From NCBI GenBank assembly GCA_019155205.2, contig JAHNZQ020000181.1, positions 2,909,456-2,973,455 on the forward strand: DNA of 64,000 bases. Direction: 5' to 3'. Position numbers and translations under genes: made by a program. This stretch comes from Gracilaria vermiculophylla. Taxonomy: Eukaryota; Rhodophyta; Florideophyceae; Gracilariales; Gracilariaceae. The notes beneath the pieces were generated by a model. The model saw only the letters and a program-made list of their open reading frames with translations. It did no database searches and was not told the DNA's origin. How positions within the stretch are numbered: position 1 is the stretch's first letter; each line of letters begins with the position of its first letter. This document shows positions 47,081 to 57,123 of this stretch, piece after piece.

Positions 47081-50000
47081 AGAAGGAAAACAGTCAAGGA
47101 TCATCTAAGCGTTTGTAGTTTTGTTGAAACACTAAGACGTGTACAAGAGAGCGTCATATTATAAAGAATTGCAAGAAGACATCCCCAGAAGAACGTCACG
47201 AGATATTGTCTCGAATTCGAAAAAAGCAGCGGGACAAGTGAAAGGATATGAAGAAGATCAAATCGCTGACGTCTTTTCGAGAAGATGAAAACTCAGTGAT
47301 GTTTGATGCGACTTCTATTGGCCGTTCGGATAATGTAGAACTTAGACTCTTGACAGATCAAGGTGCGTCCATGAACTGTGTTTCTCGTAGGATGGTAGAT
47401 GTCTTGAAGAAGAAGGGATGCCTGAGGGGCGTCATGCTGCTACAGCCACCGGAGACGTACAACATGTTCGATGAAAGAGCCCTCACCATACTGACCAACA
47501 GGAAATGTAATGCAAATGTGGAACTGGGCGTTCGACATGGCACGCGTCTTCGTATTCGTAACGCTTGTTGGCGGATTATGGTTGTCTCTTGGGATCATAT
47601 AGTGCTCAGAAACATGGAGCTGTCTCGGGCTGAACAACAGAAAGCACCTGGAAGTGGCTGCCACGAGGCTCAATGGAGGCATTGACGTCAGTACGCTGTC
47701 TTGGGACCTTCCAGTGGAGACCGTATCTTCCCAAATATCGTCTTTACTGTCGAGTGCTAACTCTGTGCACCATGGAATTGGTAACCTTGATGATGACGAT
47801 AAGCATAATGACGATATTGTGTACATCGATCTAGGGGAGGATGACCCCGAAGATCTGGACACAGCTTTAGCAAACCTTGCCAGAGAGGCAAGGAATAATG
47901 GAATAACTTCAAGTGGCTGCAGACAGCTAAAACGTCTGTTATAGACGTACAGGATCGTTTATCGTCTTCGGTTGGGCAAGACGCCGCCAGCCATAGTCAG
48001 GCAGCTTCGTGTATAGATCCTGGACGGTCATGAGCCGGTGAAGGTGAAGACCAGACGATAAGGAACGCCACAGAGGAAGTATATGGATAGCTTTATTCGG
48101 CAATCGGTTGACATGGGATTCATATTTCCCAATCCTAAGGCAGAGTGGCAATGCGCGTCCTTGGTGGTGTCCAAGCAGAGAAAGGTCAAGTTTAGACTCA
48201 CGATTGACCTCCGTCCACCCAATGCTGCAACAAGGAAGATTGCATGGACCATGCCTCATCTAGATGCAGAAATGCAGGATATGGGCGGAATTACGGTCTT
48301 TGCTTCAATTGATTTTGTATCTGGATATTTTCAGCTGCCTCTGCATGAAAATTCGTATGAAAAGTGTTCATTTATGACGCCTCACGGAGTCTATTCGTCT
48401 CGCAGGGTTCTTATGGGTATAACTAATGCTGTACCATATTTCAAGGATCAATATATCCGTTGTTTCAACATTTGAGACACTCAATAAATCTTTAGATAGA
48501 TGATTTTGCTCTGTATGAAGAAGATGAGGAGCCATTGCTGGAACGATTGGCTGAGTTCCTCAACGTTTGCCAGGAGAACGGCCTTTACGTTTCTGCTCGA
48601 AAGTCAAGTTTCTTCAAGACAAAAATCCGCTGGTGTGGCCGATTCCTTAACGAGCGCGGATACCGAATGGACCCGACACAAGTCGAAGCATGCCGAGATT
48701 TGCACATGCATTAGACGGCAAACGAGCGTTATAAATTTGTCCATTGTTGTAGTTAGATGGGTTGTGGAACTCCTGATGTAGTTGGCGGAATGGAACCCTT
48801 GAGCACGATCTTGGCAAAAGCGTATGAAAAAGTCGGGAAGCGAAAAGAGAAATTGCTCCGACGAGTTCAGTTACGTAGCCTATCGTGGAGAGCAGACCAC
48901 GAAACATCGTTTAAAACTGTGCAATAAAACCTACGAATCCGCGTAAGGTTATCTTTCCTGACAGAAGATAGCACCGTGTGCATCTTTACGGACGTTTCAG
49001 AGAAGTACTGGTAAGGAGTGATGACGCAGATCGAAGGAGGCCAGCTGGGACGCCTAATCGAGACACAGGAGCATAAGCCTTTTGGATTCTAGGGAGGAGC
49101 GTTCAATGAGACACAGGATAGATGGAAAACGTATGAGAAGGAAGCTTATGCAATCTTTCCGGTGTTCAAGAAGATAGATTACCTTCTACTTTGCCACGTC
49201 AACACAGTCGTGTTCACAGACCATCATAACCTCCTGTTTGTGTTTTGCCCTACCGTGTTTGAATCATCGGCAGGAAGGCATATCATATCCAAAGTACAGC
49301 GATGGGCCCTGTTTCTTGCAAAGTTTGATTACTTCATTGAGCACATTGAAGGGGACAAAAACATTTGTGCCGATATGCTCAAGCGTTGAACGAAAGGGTG
49401 CCGATCGAGACCAGCGGTTAGATCTATCTCGCGTCTGCTGTTAACTTCGACACAAATGCAGCCTTTCCCGGAATCTTCTTCGCGGCCCAATACGGAAAAG
49501 ATTTGGGCATTGCAGCATAGGACAGAGAAAGGGGAAAATGTCTTGGAAGGTGAGGACGAAATCTTTTTTGTCAAGAATCGCATATGGAAACCTGACAGTG
49601 ATGTTGAAATCAATCTCAAGCTCATGCTGGTCTCTCACTATGGAAGCCGTGGTCATCGAGGTGCAGCTGCCAACGAAAGTATTCTCAGAGAGAAATTCTT
49701 CTGGAGATAGTTGAATTCTGACGTAGACGTCTTTGTTTAAGACTGTGTCTACTGTCTTATATCAAGGGCTGGATCAGTAATAGCAAGGCCTTATGGTAGT
49801 GCCCTTCATGCGGCATGTCCCAATGAAGTCATTCATGTTGATTCCCTATATATGGGGAAAAGCAACACAGGTTTCCGATACCTCTTGCTCATCAAAGATG
49901 ACCTCTCAGGGGTGGTTTGGCTATGACCTGCTGTTAATGCTGAAGGCGTTACCGCCGCCGAAGCTTTGTCTACATGGATAGCGTCTTTCAGTGGATGAGA

Positions 50001-50525
50001 TGTAATGGTATCAGACCAGGGCGCCCATTTTAGCAATTCATTTATGAAGAATTTGTCAAAAAAGTTTCATTATGTCCACCACTTCACGGCAGCTTATTGT
50101 CCGTGGACAAAAAGGTCAGTTGAACGTATTTGTCGCTAAGTCATAAAAGCATGCCAAGCCGTTCTTGGAGAATGGAAGTTGAAACGCTCTCAGTGGCTAA
50201 GGGTCACAGAAGTTATTCAAAGCGTGTTGAACAACGCGCCATTGAAGCGATTGGGTCCGAGAGATAAGGCCGAACCAAAGGTGTTCCAAACCCCGCTGGA
50301 GTCTTTTACAGTACACAAACCCAAACGGCCATTACATTTAGCATGGATCAAAGAAGACTACCCTACCGCAGCGTCCGCGATTAAAGTGAGAGCTAGACAG
50401 CTTGTGGAGATTGACAAGCTCCAGTCTACTATACAAGATCTACATCGAGATGTGTCATCTTTGGTGTCGAAATCAAGAAAGAGTTGAATCGAAGAGCATA
50501 ACATGAGAACTAGAGTGCATTTTGG

Positions 50526-50836
50526 TGTTGGAAAAGCAGATGAACTATTTGCGCTATAATCACTTGTGACACAGGGCGCACAGTTCACCATTTGAACTAT
50601 CAACACGCCCCTCGCCCTGTACTTCCTTACAGAACGAGACCTCGAGCTTACAGTAGCCAATCACCACTACTGCTGTACACCTGTACAATTTCTCAGGCTC
50701 AGGTCACTTCTGGCAGTCGAACCCAGGGTCCTAGCGTTTAGCTGGGCCCATAACCTGTTGGAAAAACAGATGAGCTATTTGCGCTATACTCTCTTGTGCC
50801 AACAGGGCGCACAGTTCACCATTTGAACTATCAACA
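50526..50836 (-). mobile_element. TRIM-like mini LTR element, copy 1, inside Gypsy2
   Basis: Terminal direct repeats 50526-50605 (80 bp) and 50756-50836 (81 bp) have TGTTG/CAACA ends. In minus orientation the 5' repeat is followed immediately by ggttatgggcccagc, and a purine-rich cagggcgaggggcg precedes the 3' repeat. Flanks tttgg and tttgc agree at four of five bases. The internal 150 bp have no coding capacity. Confidence 0.88.
50741..50755 (-). promoter_or_regulatory. TRIM copy 1 primer-binding site (initiator tRNA-Met anticodon arm)
   Basis: The plus strand reads gctgggcccataacc, identical to the anticodon stem-loop of animal initiator tRNA-Met. The site abuts the terminal repeat at 50756 with no spacer. 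Confidence 0.75.
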
Positions 50837-51448
50837 TTTGCTAGTCTGGATATTGGCTCATTTGTGCTTTTGCAGAAAGCTGAAAAAGGTGGTCATAAAC
50901 TAGGCTTTAAGTGGAGAGAACCTAGGCGAATTGTTTGTATCAAGTCGGAATGGGTGTTTACTGTCGAGAACATAATCAGCAAGAAGCTAGAAGATGTGCA
51001 TGTTCGTAGCATTTTGCCATATCGTTTCTATTTCGATGAAAAATTAGTTCAAGAAGCACTTTTCCAAGCCAATAGACACAGTGAGGCTGTCATAGAAAGG
51101 ATGGAGGCTTTCTGAGATATTCGTGATGGACTGACAGGAATTGAAGTGCTTGTTGACTGGAATGGTCTTCCTGATCAAACGAATTTCACTTGGGAGCCCC
51201 TACATCACATGTTTGAAGATGTTCCCGGGGAACGCGAAGACTTTTCATGGACTTCAGGCCGACACAAGATTTAAAAATGGGCTTAACGTCTTTTCAATCT
51301 TGACTTACCACAAGCTTAGCACAGAATCATGTTCATGACAACTGCGTCTTGTGAAAGAATCACTGTGACTATACAACAACTCTATAAAGTATTGAATGAC
51401 CCTATTATTCTTCAAGTTTGTTTGAAGATGTTTAGGCTCATTGAGCAC

Positions 51449-51677
51449 TGCAGCACTCAGTAGCAGAGTTTTTATTTCGAATTAGTCGGACAAGGCGCCA
51501 TTCAATTTAAAGCTCCGTAACAGTGTAAGTATGGAATTCCAAGTTGAATAATTCGAATAAGACTACTGCCGGCTTTTGGCAATAAAAGGCACCTGATCGC
51601 CGAGGAAGGCGATCAGCGAAGTGAGGGGAGAATTCTTCTGGGGTTTTGATCATTTTGCACGCGCGTGAAATGCCATA
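51449..51677 (+). repeat. Gypsy2 3' LTR
   Basis: 229 bp, begins TGCAGCACTCAGTAGCAG and ends AATGCCATA, directly followed by the target copy ggatg. Confidence 0.9.
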
Positions 51678-51682
51678 GGATG

Positions 51683-53393
51683 AACATCGATTCTTCAAGA
51701 AGGACCTATTAGGAGCTTCTTTATGTTCGAAAGCCTTAGAGTACAGGCAACATCGCGGCTATAAAAACTTGCATTTTCCTTTGAGAAATCTTGTGTGGAA
51801 ATGCATGTAATGAGAACACTTAGAATAGATCTTATTCCTTTTCTTAATGTTTGAAGCATATGTTAATAATGCGTATGTAAAAGTTAAACTGTTCGGAAAA
51901 GACTACCAGAACAGAAACAATTCTGATTTGAAAGCCTCCGATCCTTACTATTATGATTTCCCTTCAATCAGATTTCCGCCAGGGAACTCACGAGATATCA
52001 CAAGCTGGGACCCAAACCTGTGTTTCAAGCTAGTTACCTAGAAGGCGCCACTCCCTTAGGGACTTACTCATCTATTTCTGCTTTTAAGCAGCTACAGTCT
52101 CTCGTGAAATACCAGTGTGCGATTCATGTCAATCTAAACTCAAAAGCAGTTGCTCACTGTTTTCACTAATGGTCTTCGGGTATTCACCGGAACCCTACAA
52201 ACACTTGAATACAATAATGTATCTGTGCATTATTACAGAATTTCCGTTCAGAAGTGCATCAATCTAAAAGAACAGCACACCGTGACTGCAAATGTTTTCG
52301 TATTTTATCATAAAGGACATGGTCTCGTAGAAATACAAATCTCCTTTTAAACGCGTCATTCTCAACAAAAAGTACAAACATAATTGCTACTTCCTCTAGC
52401 GGGTTTTTCGGGTTTAATATTTGCTTTACAAATCCCTGCATGTTACCCAATCGCTTTTCTTAGACTCATTCCGTTCTTATTTCTAGCAAATGATGCGCGT
52501 GGTTGACTAGTACTGAGTATATTCCTTGAAGATCTGATGTATCGATTGACCAATGTTACAGCGTGAACGATGAGCTTTAAAATGACTGAAGGGTTCCCAA
52601 CGAAAATGCCTTCACCGTTCCAAATTTGCACGTTGAGCTTGAAAAGACCATTGCATCTCAAAAATAATGGCAAGCATCCGTTTCATTCGGTGTTGCTAGG
52701 GAAGTTGATGAAATGCTAGTTCGCTGTTAAAAGCAGGGCTATATCATCTTGAACTAAATCTCAGACTACATTAATAGAAATAGACTAATTATTATTTTTG
52801 GACAGCGTCCGCAAAGATGCGTTCTTATACATGAGTGCGTATCGTCTAACGTGCAATGGCCGTTGTTTGGAGATGCTGTCATTGGCTCGGTACGGTTCTA
52901 AGAATGGATTGCTAATGTTTAAAGTTGCGTAGGCAAATCATAGGTTTCTGGAAGACACTGTCTGTTCCCTTGGATGCAGTTTGCCAATAAACATTGGTGG
53001 TAATATTTTAAAATATATTACATCAAAGAACGTTGGACATGTTTTCCATTTTTTGAGATCAATGTAATCAGAATGAGATACCAACGCGTCCATATTGCCG
53101 TCTCAGCCAGTTTGAGTTCTTTTGTCGTGACTGGATGCGTGTGCCTATTAAAAAATTAATGTACGAAATCGACTGGTGTTGGTATATAATGTGAGGTGAG
53201 ATATGACGGTGGTTCGGACGCTTTTGTACGTCATCTTTCCAGGAATTTTGGATATCGAGGCGATTTAGGCCATATTGAATTCAACTGTTTTCTTTATTGA
53301 TAAATGAATGGTTTTTATGCGCAGGGAGTACCTGCCTATACGGTAGGTAGCGTGCAGGACGACGTATATCTAAATACAGAAAGACGAACATAA
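51683..53393. other. mostly featureless; possible unknown pseudogene at 51847-52500
   Basis: Plus-strand frames at 51847-52041, 52150-52350 and on to about 52497 all lie in the same phase. They read as a plausible protein broken by stops (YYYDFPSIRFPPGNSRDITS, NVFVFYHKGHGLVEIQISF, a hydrophobic LAGFSGLIFALQIPACYPI). I do not recognise it. The remaining 900 bp hold nothing I can name. Confidence 0.35.
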
Positions 53394-53395
53394 TA

Positions 53396-54668
53396 CAGTG
53401 CGTTTCTGAATCATATCACGCGTAGAAAACGCGCCAAAGTAGTACTGTAGTGCCCCTTTTGCAGAACATATAAGTAAAAACCGTTTCATAATCGTAACCC
53501 TACATCATCAACATCCATTGTTATGGATCGACTTTCACCTCTTTCGCGCTCCGAAAAGCTTAAAATCAAACAACTAAATGCTTAAAGAAAATTACATGTC
53601 AAAATTAGCCGACTTTTAAAACGTTATCTAGTCACAACTCCCCGAATCCAAGAAAATACAGCAACCTGTAGAACAAAAACACTTATAAGGCGTTCACACC
53701 TTTCAAATCCTACAGATAAACGTGTTAGAAAACGAAAACTGTGTCAAAGAAGAGATTCATGCAAAACAATTGCAAAAACATTAAACCTCATTGTTTCTAA
53801 ATCAACAAATGGACATGTAATCAATAAAAAAATTCAAGTATAATAAAATGATTTAACATTCCTTTTAGAAGATAAACATAAGCAAAAAACAACATATTTG
53901 TATGCAAACATGGCGTACTAGACAAATGAATGGGATACAGTTATTTTTTCTGACGAATAAATATTCAAATTGGATAATACAAATTGTAAAAAACTTTATT
54001 GACATTATCTAGGAAAGAAATGTTCTGAATTCCGGACAAAACAACTCTGGAGGTGGTCCTACAATGGTTCCGGCTGCCATATCAGAATATGGAAAAGCAG
54101 ATATTGCATTTATTCACACATTTATAGCCTTTGCATGCTATCAAAAAGTTGTTTGTAACTATAGGCTAGCTTATTTATGCCGTGTACACGGAAAAAGTTT
54201 CGTTTTCCAGCGAGATAATTAACCGGTGTACAAATCTAAAGTAGTGACAGATTGGCTACAAGAAGCAAGTATTACGGTAGAGGCCTGGCCAGCACGCTCC
54301 CCAGACGTAAAACCCATTACAAATGGATGACCTTTCTTATCAAGAACGGTTTATGGCCACGGAAAGCATTTTAGTGCAGCTTTTGCTTTGAAAAATGGTT
54401 TTAAGAATTGCTGGGACAATACCTCTATTTTTACAATTAGTGACAACACCACATTGATGCCCAAACGCTGTATTTTCGCTATTAAACAAAAAGGTGGAAA
54501 AACTAGTTACTGAGTTGCCAAAAGGGACTTGAACTTCATAGAGTTGTTATAATTTTGAAACGGTTTTTGGACTTGAATTTATTTTAAATCGTGGTCTTGT
54601 AGTCGTACAGTGCCAAATTCGAAATGTTTTACTTCGACACCGACGTGTTATGATTTTAAAACAGACTG
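53396..54668 (+). mobile_element. Tc1/mariner element TcE
   Basis: It starts cagtgcgtttctgaatcata after TA and ends gattttaaaacagactg before TA (1273 bp). It is homologous to TcC along its whole length. The transposase is heavily degraded; remnants of the catalytic C-part (gcacgctccccagacgtaaa) are recognisable only by comparison. Confidence 0.85.
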
Positions 54669-54794
54669 TAGGAAGATCATAAACTTATCTTGCAAGCCCA
54701 TCCACACTTGTAGCATTTTCTAGCACTCCAAAGCCCTTATTCACAGCAGAAGATCACCAGAGAAGGGATTGAACAGCAGAGTATAAACATAAAC

Positions 54795-55166
54795 CTAGCT
54801 AGAACACTTCCTTCCCAGGAGAACGTTGCTATGACCATGTCTCGGGGCATTCGCCGCCAAAGTCTTGTTCTCGCACATTTGGCAACGATGAATCATACGC
54901 ACCACAGCGATTGGTCCGTTCAGGTTGGAAAGTGAGATGAGCGAGCCGTATGCAATAATGTACCTCTCCAGCTCAATCGCAATACCGCTGCATACCGGAT
55001 AATAGATCAACGTAATTGGCAACACGATACTTGTTTGATAAGATGCCTGATAATAGTCTGACCTACCGCCACCCATAGTGCCTGTTCCTCTTTCTAAACA
55101 AAGTAAGTAAATGAATTGTCTCTGTCCCTTACTTTGAGGCAGAAAAGCACCACAGGAATTATCCAT
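54795..55166 (-). CDS. hypothetical small ORF
   Basis: An ATG at 55166 gives 123 codons (the frame is open further upstream to a GTG at 55250). It contains a hydrophobic stretch (IVLPITLIYYPVCSGIAIEL) and two Cys near CQMCENK. No family is recognised. It lies isolated between transposons, so it may be a chance frame or a repeat fragment. Confidence 0.25.
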   Translation of the reverse strand: MDNSCGAFLPQSKGQRQFIYLLCLERGTGTMGGGRSDYYQASYQTSIVLPITLIYYPVCSGIAIELERYIIAYGSLISLSNLNGPIAVVRMIHRCQMCENKTLAANAPRHGHSNVLLGRKCSS

Positions 55167-55811
55167 TGCCACTACTTGTCTGACTAAGCTGTATATTATG
55201 ATCGTAGAATCATTATTTAGCACAATTACAAACGTTGAATTGCACACCACGTTGCTACCAAAGATTTGTTAGGAATAATTGATTTTTGCGAACTATCGAA
55301 TTAGTGCTATTTATATGTATCCGCATGGCTTAGCCGGTAGGTATAGCCAGAAATGTGCTTGTACTGGGAATTATTAATGGAAATATAGAGTGTCCCATGT
55401 AGTACAGGACAGCAAATTGTTTTTAGATCCATATTTACTATTTTATATAATCGCTCTCTAGAATACTTGGAGGAGCCGGCGTCGATGCCGTCGCCACGAA
55501 ATAAGGGCAACTAAATTTCTGGCTCAGATCCATCTGAAGAATACAGGGAACACCTCTTTAAGAGAGAAACCCCGCAGACTACGATTGCTCATCTGTCATG
55601 TTCAACAGAGGCACTTCCTTTCGGGGATTTTTCTTGCCAGTCTCACTGTGCTCCCCTATTTATCGGATTATGTTCCAGCTTCGCCAGTTGTCTGCCTCAA
55701 TATGGCTAGAATACAAAGTTTTATTTGGTTTGCTTCCTCCCACAGCAGTGACCAATGCCTCACGTAAAGGGCTAATTTGAAGGTCTCGACCTGCGCTACC
55801 CTTCTTTTTCG
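55167..55811. other. stretch between TcE and Gypsy3 without assigned feature
   Basis: No domain, terminus or RNA gene was recognised upstream of the Gypsy3 target copy GAAGG at 55812-55816. Confidence 0.4.
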
Positions 55812-55816
55812 GAAGG

Positions 55817-56198
55817 TTTTCTGCAACCCTGCAGCTTGGATACCGCCATAAGGCGCGGCATCCAATTACCGGCCGTCATTCAAAGCCGCCGAATTGTTTT
55901 TGACCCAGTGCAATTCCATCCCTCCTTCGCTCCTCTGTCCACTGCACTGCCGGTCGGTACAGGGGCCTGGAGCGAGTGGTAGCGGCCATCCACATGGGGC
56001 AACGAGACGAAGGCAGGCGAAAGTTCGCGACAAAGACGCTGACACCCCTCGCGCCTGTAAAAACCGGACGTCTCCTTCTGCACTCTTACTACGGGGAGTC
56101 AGTGGCCCGTCGTAAGACAAAAACTCCTTCGTTTTGCTTCCGCACCACGCTCCGCCTCCACCTCTCGTTGCGCCAGCCACATAAATCGACACGCAATA
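55817..56198 (+). repeat. Gypsy3 5' LTR
   Basis: Contains ccgccataaggcgcggcatc and ends gacacgcaata. The internal sequence after it begins gttataactggcgctgcgc. Confidence 0.88.
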
Positions 56199-56238
56199 GT
56201 TATAACTGGCGCTGCGCAGTACGCTGGTTCAAGTCAAC

Positions 56239-57123
56239 ATGAGCTCGGAAGGTGTGAGCCCTGGTGCCGGTGCAACAGCTCATTTTTTCGCACCTTTTCA
56301 GGCCCCGCGCTTGACATCTATTTCGCGCACGGCTATTCAGGACTTTCTCGCCGATCGAGAAGCCTACGAGGATGCCGTCGCCGCGAAGCCAAGTCTCAAG
56401 CCTGCGTCTTGGCGATCCTGCTTTCCGGCCACATTCCTACGATCTCTCGTCCGTGCACGCTTGTTTTGTGCCGAAGTCACTGAAGTCTCTCACCTGACGG
56501 ACGAACTGGTCAGGTCAAAGTTGGAATCGTTCGCCGCAAGAACAAAAACCGTTTCTGCCGAAGAAGCTCTCGCGGATGTGAAGGAGCACGTCCGCTTCGA
56601 CGCCTCCGAACCTGATGCATGCCTACGCATCATGATTCTTTCTGCTTTTTACCTGGAACTCTGTGAGAAGCGCGGAATGGAAATTTGTCGAGAAGGCACC
56701 TAAGGCTGCCATCAAGCACATTACCTCCGTGCTGCAGCCTTTTCGTCTCAAGCAGCGAGTCGAGGGCGTTTTGGAGCTCGAACTATCCGACCTCGAAGAT
56801 AAGTACTTTGAATTCATGTATTTCCTTTCCGAGAAGGCTGTAATATTCGAAGAGGTCCACCCACTTCGGGAGTACCGGGCTAAAACTCATCCCGAAGTCA
56901 ACGAGTACCGCAATAAGAACTGTTAGAAGCCCGGATGCAAAACGCATGGCTCCGGCTTAAGTTCAGTGGACAAGGAAAAGTCCAAATCATCCAAAGGATT
57001 CAAAAGGGCGCTACCAGAATGCCTCAGTCTCGAGTGCGACAAACGTCATCTCGTCAACGACTGTCTCGACTCTTCGGCGGAGCTTGCCAAAAAGCTCCTC
57101 GAAGACAGACGCCATAAGAAGAG
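56239..57123 (+). pseudogene. Gypsy3 gag
   Basis: An ATG at 56239 opens 154 codons. A frameshift near 56670 moves to the frame of 56663-56926 (EKAPKAAIKHITSVLQPFRL). A TAG at 56924 interrupts a Cys-rich segment (C, stop, KPGCKTHG, then ECDKRHLVNDC) that looks like a nucleocapsid zinc region. The stop probably replaces Trp. Confidence 0.75.

Larger units (their letters stand above)
47248..51240 (+). pseudogene. Gypsy2 pol with chromodomain-like tail
   Basis: Protease is near 47345 (RLLTDQGASMNCVSRRMVD, with DQGA for DTGA). RT is at 48083-48475 (VKFRLTIDLRPPNAATRK, ASIDFVSGYFQLPL) and continues in another frame (DDFALYEEDEEP, WCGRFLNERGYRMDP). RNase H has IFTDVSEKYW and VFTDHHNLLFVF. Integrase has GSRGHRGAAA, IHVDSLYMGK and VMVSDQGAHFSNSF, then AAYCPWTKRSVERICR with the Glu retained. 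After the TRIM, a chromodomain-like end (EVLVDWNGLPDQTNFTWEPL) lies near 51150. Several stops are present. Confidence 0.85.
46045..51677 (+). mobile_element. Gypsy2: Ty3/gypsy element with chromodomain
   Basis: Two 229-bp LTRs and a perfect GGATG target duplication (46040-46044, 51678-51682) define a 5633-bp element. The order is gag, protease, RT, RNase H, integrase, chromodomain-like tail. It is in the same lineage as Gypsy3, since gag and pol motifs align. A 311-bp TRIM lies between integrase and chromodomain. Many stops and frameshifts make it inactive. Confidence 0.92.

Noticed and set aside
50720..50760. Possible tRNA gene (box-like GGGTTCGA with an initiator anticodon arm)
   Set aside because: No cloverleaf can be drawn; the bases lie next to a terminal repeat and recur in the second TRIM, so a primer-binding site explains them better.
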